Source: Streptococcus suis
Lineage (GTDB): Bacteria > Bacillota > Bacilli > Lactobacillales > Streptococcaceae
DNA: 64,000 nt
NCBI GenBank assembly: GCA_022354845.1
Contig: CP031970.1
Span: 1,962,250-2,026,249, forward strand
Reading direction: 5' to 3'
Under the pieces are notes generated by a model, which was not told where the DNA came from, did not search any database, and saw only the letters and a program-made list of their open reading frames with translations. Of the stretch, positions 10,056 to 20,259 are shown piece after piece (within the stretch, counting starts at the first letter, position 1; each line of letters opens with the position of its first letter). The position numbers and the translations under genes are program-made.

Positions 10056-10080
10056 GACTGGGAATTCTTCCCAGTCTACT
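10056..10080 (+). terminator. malX-malC intercistronic hairpin
   Basis: GACTGGGAA and TTCCCAGTC form a perfect 9-bp stem with a 3-nt loop, followed by only a weak T tract. It is probably a partial terminator or 3' stabiliser that makes the binding protein more abundant than the permeases. Confidence 0.65.
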
Positions 10081-10163
10081 TTATTACTTAAATTTACTCA
10101 AGGGTGTTAGTAATAAAAATTAGGATAATATACTAACTCCTATTCTCAAAGGAGACTATGACT

Positions 10164-11453
10164 ATGAAACAAAATCCAGGCAAGGCCCTCCTTTTGTCCC
10201 TGATTCCAGGTCTTGGGCAAATCTATAATAAACAAAAAGCAAAGGGATATATTTTTCTAGGGGTGTCGGTTGCTTTTCTAATCTACTTCATTACAATTGC
10301 TGCTGGTGAACTCGGAAATCTCGTCACTTTAGGTAGTCAACGTGGCCAAGATAACTCTCTTTTCATGTTGATTCGTGGTTCTTTCCATTTGATTATCACA
10401 GTTGTTTATTTGGCGTTTTATGCACTGAACCTAAAAGATGCTCACAGTACTGCTAAGCGATGGAATGCTGGTCATCCAGTTACTACTTCTTTGCAAGATA
10501 TGATTAAAGGAGTCTATGAAAATGGCTTCCCTTACTTGTTGATTATTCCATCTTATATTGCGATGACGTTTGCTATCATCTTTCCTGTTGTAGTAACACT
10601 GTTTATCGCTTTTACAAACTATGACTTTAAGCATTTACCTCCTGGTGCATTGCTAGACTGGGTTGGGCTTAGTAACTTTATAAATATTTGGAAATTGAGT
10701 ACTTTCCGTACAGCATTTGGTTCTGTACTTGGCTGGACCATTATCTGGGCTCTTTGTGCTTCAACTGCCCAAATTGTTATCGGTATCTTGACAGCTATCA
10801 TTGCAAACCAACCATTTATCAAAGGAAAACGTATTTTTGGTGTTATCTTCTTGCTTCCATGGGCGGTTCCAGCCTTCGTAACTATCTTGACATTCAGTAA
10901 CATGTTTAACGATAGTGTAGGTGCCATTAATACACAAGTATTACCTTTCTTGAGTAAATTTTTACCATTTATTGATAATTTCTTAATCCCTTGGAAAACT
11001 GATCCATTTTGGACTAAAGTCGCCTTGATTATGATGCAGGCATGGCTCGGTTTCCCATATATCTACGTATTGACACTTGGTATTCTACAATCAATTCCAA
11101 ATGACTTGTACGAAGCTGCTTATATTGATGGTGCTAATGCTATTCAAAAATTCAACAACATTACTTTCCCAATGATCTTGGCTGTTGCAGCACCAACTCT
11201 GATCAGTCAATATACATTCAACTTCAACAACTTCTCTATCATTTACCTCTTCAATAATGGTGGTCCTGGTAGTGTCGGTGGTGGCGCAGGGTCAACAGAT
11301 ATCCTGATTTCTTGGATTTATAAACTGACAACTGGTACATCACCTCAATACTCAATGGCCGCTGCCGTTACCTTGATTATCTCATTGATTGTTATTAGTA
11401 TCTCAATGGTTGCATTCAAGAAACTAAACGCATTTGAAATGGAGGATGTTTAA
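10164..11453 (+). CDS. malC: maltodextrin ABC transporter permease MalC (MalF-type)
   Basis: This is the larger of two permease subunits for maltodextrin uptake. It has an unusual N-terminal extension with two or three membrane segments, including [14 protein letters not shown], before the usual MalF-like permease core. The core carries the EAA loop that contacts the ATPase ([21 protein letters not shown]). Two in-frame ATGs are possible, 10158 and 10164. I prefer 10164 because GGAG at 10151-10154 is 9 nt away from it but only 3 nt from the first. The gene is followed at once by malD. The ATPase (MsmK-type in streptococci) is not encoded here. Confidence 0.93.
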   Translation: MKQNPGKALLLSLIPGLGQIYNKQKAKGYIFLGVSVAFLIYFITIAAGELGNLVTLGSQRGQDNSLFMLIRGSFHLIITVVYLAFYALNLKDAHSTAKRWNAGHPVTTSLQDMIKGVYENGFPYLLIIPSYIAMTFAIIFPVVVTLFIAFTNYDFKHLPPGALLDWVGLSNFINIWKLSTFRTAFGSVLGWTIIWALCASTAQIVIGILTAIIANQPFIKGKRIFGVIFLLPWAVPAFVTILTFSNMFNDSVGAINTQVLPFLSKFLPFIDNFLIPWKTDPFWTKVALIMMQAWLGFPYIYVLTLGILQSIPNDLYEAAYIDGANAIQKFNNITFPMILAVAAPTLISQYTFNFNNFSIIYLFNNGGPGSVGGGAGSTDILISWIYKLTTGTSPQYSMAAAVTLIISLIVISISMVAFKKLNAFEMEDV

Positions 11454-11454
11454 G

Positions 11455-12297
11455 ATGAAACTATCTGTAAAATTTAGACGCAGACTCAATCATATTTTAA
11501 CTTATCTCTATTTGATTGCACTGTCTATTATTATTATCTATCCGCTTTTGATTACAATCATGTCTGCCTTCAAATCTGGTAACGTGGTTGCCTTCAAATT
11601 GGATGGTTCTACTAATTTTACGTTTGATAACTTCCTAGGTTTGTTTAATGAAACGCTGTATGGAACTTGGTACTTGAATACACTGATTATTGCTACCGTT
11701 ACAATGATTGTTCAAACAAGTATCGTTGTCCTTGCAGGTTATGCATATAGCCGTTACAACTTTATGGCTCGTAAACAAAGTTTGGTGTTCTTCTTGATTA
11801 TTCAAATGGTACCGACAATGGCTGCCTTGACCGCCTTCTTCGTTATGGCCCTCATGCTAAATGCATTAAACAAGAGCTGGTTCCTTATCTTCCTTTATAT
11901 TGGCGGTGGTATTCCAATGAATGCTTGGCTCATGAAAGGATACTTTGATACAGTTCCAATTTCATTAGACGAATCTGCTAAGCTAGATGGTGCTGGTCAC
12001 TTCAGACGTTTCTGGCAAATCGTTTTGCCTTTGGTTCGTCCAATGATTGCGGTACAAGCGCTTTGGGCTTTCATGGGACCTTTCGGGGACTATATTTTAT
12101 CAAAATTCTTGCTTCGTGAAAAAGAATTCTATACCGTTGCCGTTGGTCTACAAACCTTCATTAGCGATGCTAAGAATCTTAAGATATCATACTTTGCGGC
12201 AGGTGCGATTCTCATTGCCCTACCTATCAGTATTCTATTCTTCTTCCTACAAAAGAACTTTGTATCTGGTCTTACAAGTGGTGGCGACAAGGGTTAA
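11455..12297 (+). CDS. malD: maltodextrin ABC transporter permease MalD (MalG-type)
   Basis: This second permease subunit has 280 residues, six predicted membrane helices and an EAA loop ([22 protein letters not shown]). The start is the ATG at 11455, nine nucleotides after GGAGG at the end of malC; a TTG-initiated extension into malC has no support. It pairs with MalC to form the membrane channel. Confidence 0.95.
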   Translation: MKLSVKFRRRLNHILTYLYLIALSIIIIYPLLITIMSAFKSGNVVAFKLDGSTNFTFDNFLGLFNETLYGTWYLNTLIIATVTMIVQTSIVVLAGYAYSRYNFMARKQSLVFFLIIQMVPTMAALTAFFVMALMLNALNKSWFLIFLYIGGGIPMNAWLMKGYFDTVPISLDESAKLDGAGHFRRFWQIVLPLVRPMIAVQALWAFMGPFGDYILSKFLLREKEFYTVAVGLQTFISDAKNLKISYFAAGAILIALPISILFFFLQKNFVSGLTSGGDKG

Positions 12298-12303
12298 TCT
12301 TGT

Positions 12304-12331
12304 CCCACCCTTTTCCCTTTTTATGGGTGGG
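12304..12331 (+). other. malD-malA intercistronic inverted repeat
   Basis: CCCACCC and GGGTGGG flank a pyrimidine-rich loop between malD and malA. No T run follows, so attenuation or mRNA processing is more likely than full termination. Confidence 0.45.
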
Positions 12332-12358
12332 CTATGATATCTATGAAAGGACAAATTT

Positions 12359-13141
12359 ATGCTACCATATCCATTTTCATATTTTTCCAGCATTGCCACA
12401 CCTAGAAAAATGTTTGCCAATCGGAAACGAATGAACCTTTGGCAACGTCTATTTACAACAATCTTTTTAGTTGCTCTCCTTGTGATTCCTCCAACCTTAC
12501 AAACCTTTTCATTGGAGACTTATCCACTTGATAATTTTGTTGAGGGAATTTACCAACCCTTATCTGATGACGTAGTAACCGACCTTCACGCGAATAGTCA
12601 ATTAACTGGAGGAAAATTCGTTTACACTGGTACCAAGCAATGGGAGCAAGTTACATTCGGAGACACTGTTAGCACTAGTAAAGACTTCTCATTCCAATTC
12701 AAAGAGAGTAACCTGATCATTCGAAAAGGTCAAGATGTATTAGCAGAAATCACTTATGGCGGCATGTCTACAGATGACTTTGCTAACAAAGAGCAGCTTC
12801 GTGCTGTGATCTCAAAAAACTGGTATCAAGCCAATAAAGCAGTTGTTGGGCTCGGTGTGACATTGGTATCTTCATTTATTCTGGCAGTCAACCTACTATT
12901 TATCCTATTAGGTGCCAGTTTCTTCCTTTACTTAACAAAAAAATCACGCCTTTTCCATTTTAGAACCTTCGCTGAATGTTACAATTTTTCTCTAAATTGT
13001 TTAGGTTTTCCGACGATTATTGCCTGTCTAATTGGTTTGTTTGGCCAGCCAATTACTACTATTTTGACTCTACAAAATATCCTTTTTGTACTATGCTTAT
13101 TATGGGTATTTTTCAAAACAAAATTCAGAGATGAGAACTAG
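12359..13141 (+). CDS. malA: maltodextrin utilization protein MalA
   Basis: The 260-residue membrane protein resembles streptococcal MalA, found between malD and malR in pneumococci. It has a hydrophobic segment near residues 31-48, an extracytoplasmic middle region of about 110 residues, and further hydrophobic segments near 160-185 and 200-250. The biochemical role is not established; family members also resemble DUF1189 membrane proteins. The start follows GAAAGGA. The stop codon overlaps the malR Shine-Dalgarno region, suggesting coupled translation. Confidence 0.85.
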   Translation: MLPYPFSYFSSIATPRKMFANRKRMNLWQRLFTTIFLVALLVIPPTLQTFSLETYPLDNFVEGIYQPLSDDVVTDLHANSQLTGGKFVYTGTKQWEQVTFGDTVSTSKDFSFQFKESNLIIRKGQDVLAEITYGGMSTDDFANKEQLRAVISKNWYQANKAVVGLGVTLVSSFILAVNLLFILLGASFFLYLTKKSRLFHFRTFAECYNFSLNCLGFPTIIACLIGLFGQPITTILTLQNILFVLCLLWVFFKTKFRDEN

Positions 13142-13150
13142 GAGATTATT

Positions 13151-14134
13151 ATGCGTGCAACAATCAAAGACGTCGCAAAATTAGCAGGGGTGTCTCCCTC
13201 TACTGTGACGCGTGTTATTCAAAATAGCTCTGCTATTAGCCAAAAAACAAAAGACCTCGTCCGCAAAGCGATGACTGAGCTCAACTATCATCCAAACTTA
13301 AATGCACGTAGTTTAGTAAGTAGCTACACCCAGGTAATTGGTCTAATTTTACCTGATGATTCAGATGTTTTCTATCAAAACCCCTTTTTCCCAACTGTAT
13401 TGCGGGGGATTTCTCAAGTAGCTGCTGATCACAACTACGCCATCCAGATTTCTACTGGGAAGAATGAGGCGCAACGTTTAGAAGCTATTTCGCAGATGGT
13501 CTACGGGCAACGTGTTGATGGATTAATTTTCTTGTATTCTAAACCTGATGATCCTTTAGTGCAACTTGCCATCCAGCATAATTTCCCCTTCTTAATTTTG
13601 GGTAAAGCTGACTCTCCTTTTATCTCTCTCGTCGATAATGATAATATTCAGGCTGGTTTTGAGGCAACAAACTACTTTATCAATAAAGGTTACAAGAATA
13701 TCGCGTTTGTTGCTGGTAACAAGGAGCTGGTCGTATCACAGGACCGGTACTTAGGTTACAAAAATGCATTGAAATCACACAATATTCCACTGGATGAAAA
13801 CAAAGTAAGATTCGTGTCTGGTTTCTTGCTTGAAGATAGTTCTTATAAAATCTCAAAAAAATTTCTCAAACAAGACTTGGAAGCAATCGTCACAACCGAT
13901 ACTTCCGTGGCTGAAGGGGTTGTTAAATACCTCAACGAGGCAAATATTAAGTTGCAAATCATTTCCTTTGACTCTGTCAAACCAAAACTAGATATTGATG
14001 CCTACGTAGATGTTCATGCGATTAAGTTGGGACGTGTTGCTTTCAATACGCTGCATCAAATCATCAGTGACAACAAACAAGGTAAGCAAGTTTGCTACCG
14101 TCGTGTCATTCCACATATAATTACTGAACTTTAA
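13151..14134 (+). CDS. malR: maltose operon repressor MalR (LacI family)
   Basis: This 327-residue regulator has the LacI helix-turn-helix at its extreme N-terminus (TIKDVAKLAGVSPSTVTRVI) and hinge (NARSL), then a periplasmic-binding-protein-like sensor domain. It should bind the two identical operators in the malQ/malX gap and be released by maltose or maltodextrin. Its position at the end of the mal transport operon implies autoregulation. Confidence 0.93.
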   Translation: MRATIKDVAKLAGVSPSTVTRVIQNSSAISQKTKDLVRKAMTELNYHPNLNARSLVSSYTQVIGLILPDDSDVFYQNPFFPTVLRGISQVAADHNYAIQISTGKNEAQRLEAISQMVYGQRVDGLIFLYSKPDDPLVQLAIQHNFPFLILGKADSPFISLVDNDNIQAGFEATNYFINKGYKNIAFVAGNKELVVSQDRYLGYKNALKSHNIPLDENKVRFVSGFLLEDSSYKISKKFLKQDLEAIVTTDTSVAEGVVKYLNEANIKLQIISFDSVKPKLDIDAYVDVHAIKLGRVAFNTLHQIISDNKQGKQVCYRRVIPHIITEL

Positions 14135-14143
14135 CTTAGAAAG

Positions 14144-14157
14144 GAGCCTTTTGGCTC
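14144..14157 (+). promoter_or_regulatory. Shine-Dalgarno hairpin before pulA
   Basis: GAGCC-TTTT-GGCTC forms a 5-bp stem that captures half of the AAGGAG ribosome binding site and ends directly at the pulA ATG. Whether it limits or helps initiation is unknown. Confidence 0.5.
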
Positions 14158-16209
14158 ATGGCTTTACGACAATTCCAAGCATTTCTTGATGATGAAGCTA
14201 CCATTCGCTTGGTCATGGAGAAACGATTTGACTCTGAACATATGATTTTCTCACTTGAATCAAATGTTGCTACATCTCAACTCTTTATACATTCTTGTTT
14301 AGAAGTAGATAATCAAATCATCTACTATTTAACTAGCTTGCACGCTTTAACATTGGATAAAGACTATACCGTCTATGATCAAGACCGCAATAAAATTGAA
14401 TTGGGTTACGGTCATATTGTCCGCTCTGCTATTTTTGAACAAAATTACACCTATAACGGAAACGATTTGGGTGCAAACTATCGTTCAGAAGCGACGACAT
14501 TCAAGCTGTGGGCTCCTATTTCTAAACAGGTATTTCTCGTTCTTGAGGGTAATCCGTATGCGATGACTAGGGGATCAAAAGGTGTTTGGGAAGTCACAGT
14601 AGAGGGAGATTTGGAAACTAAAAGTTACCACTATCTCCACAAGGTAAATGGAGAATGGATCTCCGTTCATGATCCATATGCCTTATCTTCTCAGGTAAAT
14701 TCCGGCGATAGCTACGTGATTAATCCTGATAAACTTCATCGCATTCGACGTGCAAATACTCAGCTTCCAATTTCTCAAGCAGTTATCTACGAAATGAGCG
14801 TCCGTGACTTCTCATGGCAAAAAGAGGCTGGTTTTAACCATCGCAGTCAATACCTCGGCCTAACAGAATCTCCTTTCATGGATGGAATGAAGCTGGGAAT
14901 GGACTATGTCAAGGATTTAGGTGTTACCCATATCCAATTATTGCCTGTCTTTGATTTTGCTAGTGTAGATGGAAACAAACCACAAGCTGTTTACAACTGG
15001 GGCTACGACCCTATGCAATACAATCTGCCTGAAGGTTCCTATTCTAGTCAACCGAACGATCCTTATGCTCGCATTTTAGAGTTACAGGAAGCTATCCAAG
15101 CCTATCATGATGCAGACATTTCCGTTATCATGGATGTTGTATACAACCACGTCTATCACGCGGAAAAGTATGCCTTCGAACTCATCGTTCCTGGTTATTT
15201 CTATCGTTATGATGAGCATGGTATGCGTACAGATGGAACATTCTGTGGCAATGATGTTGCAAGCGAACGAAGCATGGTCCGAAACTACATCAAACAGTCA
15301 GTTCGTCAGTGGCTAGAAATCTATGGCTTTGATGGGTTCCGTTTCGATTTAATGGGTATTTTAGATATTGAAACAATCAACCAGATTCAAGCTGAATTAG
15401 TTGCTCTGCATCCGAATGTCTATCTCTATGGTGAAGGTTGGAAGATGGCTACTGGTCTAGAATATGACAAACTTGCTCACCAATACAATGCGGCACAATT
15501 ACCAAATATCAGTTTCTTCAATGACGACTACCGTGATACTTTCAAGAAGCTCTTACTCAATCCGAACCGTTTGATTGAGAAACAATTACATGAAAAGGTT
15601 CAGCATCTTTTAACAGGTAGCCGTCTCACTCATTTCTTAACACCGCAACAATCTCTCAACTATATTGAATGCCACGATAATGCTACTGCATTTGACTATT
15701 TCCATATTGAAAATCCAAACTGGACACCTCACCAACAAAAACGTGCTGCTAGCTTTGGACTTCAACTGATTTTGATTTCTCAGGGTATGGCCTTTATTCA
15801 TTGCGGACAAGAATTTTTCCGTACAAAAGATAAGATTGAAAATACATACAATGTCTCTGATACAATTAACCGCTTAGATTGGACAAGAGCTATTCATTAC
15901 AAGGAACATATTGAATTCATTCAGGAATTAATTGCTTTCCGTAAAAACAATCCAATTCTAAGCCAAGACAACTACGAAAGTATTCAACAAACATGTGATT
16001 TCTACTGGATAACTGAGTTTGTCCTCCGATACCAGGTCATTAGCGAAGAAAAAACTATTCAGTTTATCATTAATTTTGCGGATAGTGACTTTACTTTTGA
16101 ACGTGATCAAGACAAGACTGTTCTCTACAACTATCCTCCAGTTGAAGAACATGATCAACAAAAAATCACCATTGCAGGACAAAGTATTTGCATTTTGGAA
16201 GATAAATAG
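14158..16209 (+). CDS. pulA: type I pullulanase / cytoplasmic glycogen-debranching enzyme
   Basis: This GH13 enzyme hydrolyses alpha-1,6 branches in maltodextrins. There is no signal peptide, so it acts in the cytoplasm on imported dextrins. An N-terminal starch-binding or CBM48-like region precedes the catalytic barrel. The pullulanase signature YNWGYDP, region I (VIMDVVYNH), region II with nucleophile Asp397 (GFRFDLMG), region III with Glu426 (YLYGEGW) and region IV with Asp507 (ECHDNAT) are all present. It follows malR by 23 bp on the same strand, which ties it to the mal regulon. It is separate from the large surface amylopullulanases known in streptococci. Confidence 0.9.
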   Translation: MALRQFQAFLDDEATIRLVMEKRFDSEHMIFSLESNVATSQLFIHSCLEVDNQIIYYLTSLHALTLDKDYTVYDQDRNKIELGYGHIVRSAIFEQNYTYNGNDLGANYRSEATTFKLWAPISKQVFLVLEGNPYAMTRGSKGVWEVTVEGDLETKSYHYLHKVNGEWISVHDPYALSSQVNSGDSYVINPDKLHRIRRANTQLPISQAVIYEMSVRDFSWQKEAGFNHRSQYLGLTESPFMDGMKLGMDYVKDLGVTHIQLLPVFDFASVDGNKPQAVYNWGYDPMQYNLPEGSYSSQPNDPYARILELQEAIQAYHDADISVIMDVVYNHVYHAEKYAFELIVPGYFYRYDEHGMRTDGTFCGNDVASERSMVRNYIKQSVRQWLEIYGFDGFRFDLMGILDIETINQIQAELVALHPNVYLYGEGWKMATGLEYDKLAHQYNAAQLPNISFFNDDYRDTFKKLLLNPNRLIEKQLHEKVQHLLTGSRLTHFLTPQQSLNYIECHDNATAFDYFHIENPNWTPHQQKRAASFGLQLILISQGMAFIHCGQEFFRTKDKIENTYNVSDTINRLDWTRAIHYKEHIEFIQELIAFRKNNPILSQDNYESIQQTCDFYWITEFVLRYQVISEEKTIQFIINFADSDFTFERDQDKTVLYNYPPVEEHDQQKITIAGQSICILEDK

Positions 16210-16284
16210 GGCTTTAGACTGATGAAAGAACTCATCACCTAGGGTATACTATAGTCAATCCCAAATATTTTTCATAATCTCCTT

Positions 16285-16321
16285 AAAACTCACTGGTCGC
16301 GCTGGTGAGTTTTTTTTTTTT
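16285..16321 (+). terminator. pulA / mal cluster terminator
   Basis: AAAACTCAC and GTGAGTTTT surround a GC-rich loop and are followed by 12 T residues. This is a strong intrinsic terminator ending the mal transcription unit. Confidence 0.9.
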
Positions 16322-16356
16322 GACAAAAAAATCAGTCCCGTAATCTGTGACTGTTT

Positions 16357-16812
16357 TCATTTCATCAATTCAATGATTTTTCGACCGATTCGCTCTATAT
16401 CATTTTGCATTCCACGGAGTTCAAAGGTATCTATGACAGGAAAATTAAATCGCTCAGAATACTGCTTGGCAGTCAGACAATATTGGTTGTTAAAATTTCG
16501 GTTGCCTGAGCCAACGACACCCAAACAGAGCTCTGCATTGGTCCCCAAGGCGATAAAATCTCCGAGAGGATTGGTCAGAATTTCCACATCTCCGTTGTCC
16601 ACTCCATTTCCACCTTCTAAGTAGGTTGGTAAAAAGGCGACAAAGGGTGCATCTAGCGGATAGAAGGGAATATCTTGTTTGACCAAATCTTTGACATGGA
16701 CCAATTCAATCTCCCAGTCTGTCTGAAATTGGAAAAAAGACTTTAGGCGTTTCACAAAACTTTCTGTATTGCCACTTAAGCTAATGTAAACTAAATAAAT
16801 TTTTTTCTTCAT
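16357..16812 (-). CDS. nrdI: class Ib ribonucleotide reductase flavodoxin NrdI
   Basis: NrdI is the small flavoprotein that supplies oxidant for assembling the dimanganese-tyrosyl cofactor of NrdF. The 151-residue protein has the FMN phosphate loop SLSGNTESF near its N-terminus and the NrdI-typical LPTYLEGGNG and GSGNRNFNNQYC segments. No nrdE, nrdF or nrdH is adjacent, so it is a stand-alone gene. Its promoter carries two NrdR-box-like sequences with canonical spacing, consistent with control by the ribonucleotide reductase repressor. A likely terminator lies at 16324-16356. Confidence 0.92.
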   Translation of the reverse strand: MKKKIYLVYISLSGNTESFVKRLKSFFQFQTDWEIELVHVKDLVKQDIPFYPLDAPFVAFLPTYLEGGNGVDNGDVEILTNPLGDFIALGTNAELCLGVVGSGNRNFNNQYCLTAKQYSERFNFPVIDTFELRGMQNDIERIGRKIIELMK

Positions 16813-16836
16813 ACATTTCCTCTTTTCACTAAAAAA

Positions 16837-16890
16837 ACACTACATATAGGATATAAATAATATTTTACTCCTATATGTAGTGTTTGTCAA
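16837..16890 (-). promoter_or_regulatory. nrdI promoter with paired NrdR-box-like operators
   Basis: On the minus strand, -35 TTGACA (16885-16890) and -10 TAAAAT (16862-16867) have a 17-bp spacer. Two 16-bp boxes beginning ACACTACATATAGG, at 16868-16883 and (opposite orientation) 16837-16852, match the NrdR consensus acaCwAtATaTwGtgt at 13 or more positions and have centres exactly 31 bp apart. The first fills the promoter spacer and the second covers the start site. The arms also form a 17-bp inverted repeat (16835-16851 and 16869-16885), followed on this strand by a T run, so it may double as the terminator of the upstream YitT gene. Confidence 0.75.
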
Positions 16891-17829
16891 TTAGTCGCTT
16901 TCCACGAAGCGACCGATGATATTTACATTGTCTGCTACTGAAATGAAGGCAGATTTATCAGCTTTTTTCATAATATGTTTAAATTCATTAAATTCTGCAC
17001 GTGTAATAATCGCAATCAGCACTGTCTTTTGCTCATGATTATACGCCCCTTCGGCACCATTGATAATGGTTACCCCTCGATGAAGCTTCTTGTGTATCAT
17101 CTTAATCACGCGATCAGGATGACTGGTAATAATCATGGCCTGCATCCGTTTTTGTTTCACAAAAATCGCATCTGTCATTCGACTGGTGATAAACAGTGCA
17201 ACCATTGAATACAACGCGTATTGCCAACCAAAGGTCATTCCTGCTATCAACATAATCATAATATTGACAATCAAGGAAATGGAACCAACTTGTCGTCCCG
17301 TCTTCTTGCGAATAATAATGGAAACAATATCTGTACCACCACTGGATACATTGTTCCTAAGCGCAAATCCAATCCCAGTTCCCAGCATGAGACCACCAAA
17401 AATAGCATTGACTAAAGGATCTGTCGTCAGAGTAACTGGTGGCATAAATTGGATAAAGAAAGAACTAAACGATACCGTAATAAAAGTAAAGATGGTAAAT
17501 TTATAGCCAATTTTATACCAAGCCAAAATCAGCAAGGGAATGTTAAGAGCGTAATAGACTACAGAAATAGGAATATTCCATCCTGCATAAGAGGCTGATA
17601 ATGCAGAAACAATTTGTGCTAGTCCGGTGACTCCAGACGAATAGACATTCCCAGGTCTAAAGAAAAAATTCACTGCGATACTAGATAGGAGTCCATAAAG
17701 AATGGACCCCGATATCCGTTCTGCGTATTTTTGCCGAGAAATCCCCGAAATGACCGACCAAAATTTATTTTTTCTGGCCTTTCTTAAGAAGAGTACACGC
17801 TGTTTTCTGAAAAATTTATTCATTTTCAA
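16891..17829 (-). CDS. YitT family membrane protein (DUF161/DUF2179)
   Basis: This 312-residue protein has a basic N-terminus, about five or six membrane segments (residues 40-210) with the conserved [12 protein letters not shown] and SSGGTDIVS segments, and a C-terminal cytoplasmic DUF2179 domain (about 225-305). The transport or sensing role of the family is not established. Its start overlaps the end of aspS by 14 bp, so the two are cotranscribed and perhaps translationally coupled. A paralogue lies at 54445-55314. Confidence 0.88.
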   Translation of the reverse strand: MKMNKFFRKQRVLFLRKARKNKFWSVISGISRQKYAERISGSILYGLLSSIAVNFFFRPGNVYSSGVTGLAQIVSALSASYAGWNIPISVVYYALNIPLLILAWYKIGYKFTIFTFITVSFSSFFIQFMPPVTLTTDPLVNAIFGGLMLGTGIGFALRNNVSSGGTDIVSIIIRKKTGRQVGSISLIVNIMIMLIAGMTFGWQYALYSMVALFITSRMTDAIFVKQKRMQAMIITSHPDRVIKMIHKKLHRGVTIINGAEGAYNHEQKTVLIAIITRAEFNEFKHIMKKADKSAFISVADNVNIIGRFVESD

Positions 17830-19567
17830 GTTTAATATCTAAAGCCAATTCCTCTAATTGTGCTGAGGCAACCGTACTTGGTGCCTGGGTCATTGGATCA
17901 GTGGCCTTGTTATTCTTTGGAAAGGCGATGACTTCACGAATGTTATCCTCACCAGCCAATAACATCACAAAACGGTCTAAACCAATAGCCAAGCCTCCGT
18001 GCGGTGGGAATCCATAATCCATAGCTTCTAGCAAGAAACCAAACTGCTCATGCGCATCTTCAGCTGAGAAACCAAGAGCCTTGAACATCCGTTCTTGCAT
18101 TTCTTTTTGGTTGATACGAAGGCTACCGCCACCCAATTCATAACCGTTCAAAACAATATCATAGGCAACTGCACGCACCTGCGCCAACTCACCATCCAAA
18201 TGATGAGCTGTTTCTTCTGTCGGCAAGGTGAATGGGTGGTGGGCACTCATATAACGCTCTTCTTCTTCAGACCACTCAAACATTGGCCAGTCTACAATCC
18301 AGAGGAAGTTGAACTTGCTTTCATCAATCAAGCCTTGTTCCTTAGCCAAGCGGTTTCGCAAAGCCCCCAGGGTATTATTAGCTACTTCCAATTCATCAGC
18401 TACAAAAAGAACCAAGTCTTTGTCTTCAAGTTGTAAACTAGCTGTCAATTTTTCTGTAATGCCTGTCAAGAACTTTGCAACCGGGCCAGCTAATTCTCCC
18501 TTATCAACTTTCACCCAGGCAAGGCCCTTAGCACCAAATTGCTTCGCGAAATCTGTTAATTTATCAATATCTTTACGAGAGTAGCTATCCGCCGCACCCT
18601 TGACCACAATGGCCTTAACAACAGGCGCTTCTGAGAAGACCTTGAAGTCAACTTCCTTGACAGTAGCTGTCAAGTCTTGCAAAAGCATTTCAAAACGAGT
18701 ATCTGGTTTATCTGAACCGTAAAAGTTCATAGCATGTTCATAGGCCATACGAGGGAACGGCAAGGGCAACTCGATTCCTTTGGTGTCTTTCAAGACCTTA
18801 GCAATCAATCCTTCTACAATGTCTTGGATTTCAAATTCATTCAAGAATGAAGTTTCTAAGTCAACCTGTGTAAACTCAGGTTGACGATCTCCACGCAAAT
18901 CCTCATCACGGAAACACTTAACGATTTGGTAATAACGGTCAAAACCAGCATTCATCAAAAGCTGCTTAGTAATCTGTGGACTTTGTGGAAGGGCATAGAA
19001 ATGCCCTTTGGATACACGAGATGGTACCAAGTAATCACGTGCACCTTCTGGTGTTGACTTTGTCAACATTGGCGTTTCCACATCAATAAATTCTAAGTCG
19101 TCCAAGTAGTTGCGAATACTGTGAGTTACTGCTGCACGTAATTTAAAGTTGTTGAGCATTTCTGGACGACGAAGATCCAAGTAACGGTAACGAAGACGGG
19201 TATCATCGCTGGCTTCAATGCCGTCCTTGATTTCAAATGGTGTTGTCTTGGCCATGTTCAACACAGTCAAGCTTGTTACTTGCAATTCAACAGCTCCTGT
19301 TGGGATGTTCTCATTGGCTTGTTCACGCTCCACAACCGTTCCTGTTACTTCGATAACGAATTCAGAACGAAGACTCTCAGCTTTTGCCATCACATCAGCT
19401 TCAACTGACTCAGGGTTAATCACTAATTGCATAATGCCTTCACGGTCACGCAAGTCAATGAAAATCAAACCACCTAAGTCACGACGACGGCCAACCCAAC
19501 CTTTCAAAGTAATTTCCTGTCCGACATGTTCCTTACGAACACGTCCAGCGTACATAGAACGTTTCAT
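17816..19567 (-). CDS. aspS: aspartyl-tRNA synthetase
   Basis: This bacterial-type class II synthetase has 583 residues. It contains an N-terminal OB-fold anticodon-binding domain ([22 protein letters not shown]), class II motif 2 ([16 protein letters not shown]), the bacteria-specific GAD insertion in the middle, and motif 3 ([12 protein letters not shown]). hisS, its frequent neighbour, is not in the window. No T-box is evident in the upstream 200 bp. Confidence 0.97.
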   Translation of the reverse strand: MKRSMYAGRVRKEHVGQEITLKGWVGRRRDLGGLIFIDLRDREGIMQLVINPESVEADVMAKAESLRSEFVIEVTGTVVEREQANENIPTGAVELQVTSLTVLNMAKTTPFEIKDGIEASDDTRLRYRYLDLRRPEMLNNFKLRAAVTHSIRNYLDDLEFIDVETPMLTKSTPEGARDYLVPSRVSKGHFYALPQSPQITKQLLMNAGFDRYYQIVKCFRDEDLRGDRQPEFTQVDLETSFLNEFEIQDIVEGLIAKVLKDTKGIELPLPFPRMAYEHAMNFYGSDKPDTRFEMLLQDLTATVKEVDFKVFSEAPVVKAIVVKGAADSYSRKDIDKLTDFAKQFGAKGLAWVKVDKGELAGPVAKFLTGITEKLTASLQLEDKDLVLFVADELEVANNTLGALRNRLAKEQGLIDESKFNFLWIVDWPMFEWSEEEERYMSAHHPFTLPTEETAHHLDGELAQVRAVAYDIVLNGYELGGGSLRINQKEMQERMFKALGFSAEDAHEQFGFLLEAMDYGFPPHGGLAIGLDRFVMLLAGEDNIREVIAFPKNNKATDPMTQAPSTVASAQLEELALDIKLENE

Positions 19568-19783
19568 TTTCTTCCTCTTTTACTGATTTTATACCTATTC
19601 ATTCTACCATAAAATGGCTGATTTTTGTGGGAAATTGCCGAGAAAAATCTAAGGAACCTGTATTCACCGTCTAACACTCCTATCTTAGGCTTTTTATTCA
19701 GATACTCAGCCTTATTTTTTTCAAAATCTAGTCAGTTTCCTTCAAAAACTATCTCTTATATAACTTTACTTGTGAGTACAGGC

Positions 19784-19813
19784 TTAAAAAACCAGCCCTA
19801 AACGACTGGTTTA
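19784..19813 (-). terminator. terminator of the acetyltransferase gene
   Basis: Read on the minus strand, AACCAG and CTGGTT flank a 10-nt loop and are followed by TTTT. It overlaps the end of the coding region. Confidence 0.7.
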
Positions 19814-20250
19814 CTATACAACATATCCAGATGCGGAATATTATCTTCCAAATATACCTCAGATACCGGTTTAAAGCCAAGGGATTGATAGAATTTTTCT
19901 AGGTAGGCTTGGGCACCAATTTTAATCTGACTCTCTTTCCATTTGTTTGTAATATAGTGAATTGCTTGCTCCATCATTGGTCGACCTAAGCCTTTGCCAC
20001 GATGACTTGGCTTGATGACTACACGTCCGATGGAAACTTCATCATAACTTAGGCCAGCTGGCAAGATTCTCAAGTAAGCCACTAACTCACCATCATCCTT
20101 TCCTAAGAGATGAAGACAGTTTGGGTCCTTTCCGTCAACTTCAGGATAGGCACAGGCTTGTTCAACAACAAAGACATTGGTTCTCAGTGTCAAGATACCG
20201 TAAAGTTCCTGTAAACTCAGTTGGTCAAATGCTTTTATTTCCCACTGCAT
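19798..20250 (-). CDS. GNAT family N-acetyltransferase, ElaA type
   Basis: The 150-residue protein has the ElaA-like start WEIKAFDQLSLQELYGILTLR and VFVVEQACAYPEVDG, and the acetyl-CoA binding motif VIKPSHRGKGLGRPMM. The substrate is unknown. It starts 9 bp after the stop of the aldo/keto reductase, so the two form an operon. Confidence 0.88.
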   Translation of the reverse strand: MQWEIKAFDQLSLQELYGILTLRTNVFVVEQACAYPEVDGKDPNCLHLLGKDDGELVAYLRILPAGLSYDEVSIGRVVIKPSHRGKGLGRPMMEQAIHYITNKWKESQIKIGAQAYLEKFYQSLGFKPVSEVYLEDNIPHLDMLYSKPVV

Positions 20251-20259
20251 AGTTGCCTC

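Noticed and set aside
16223-16238. GATGA/TCATC hairpin just after pulA
   Set aside because: The 5-bp stem has no T run and the strong terminator at 16285 explains the end of the unit.
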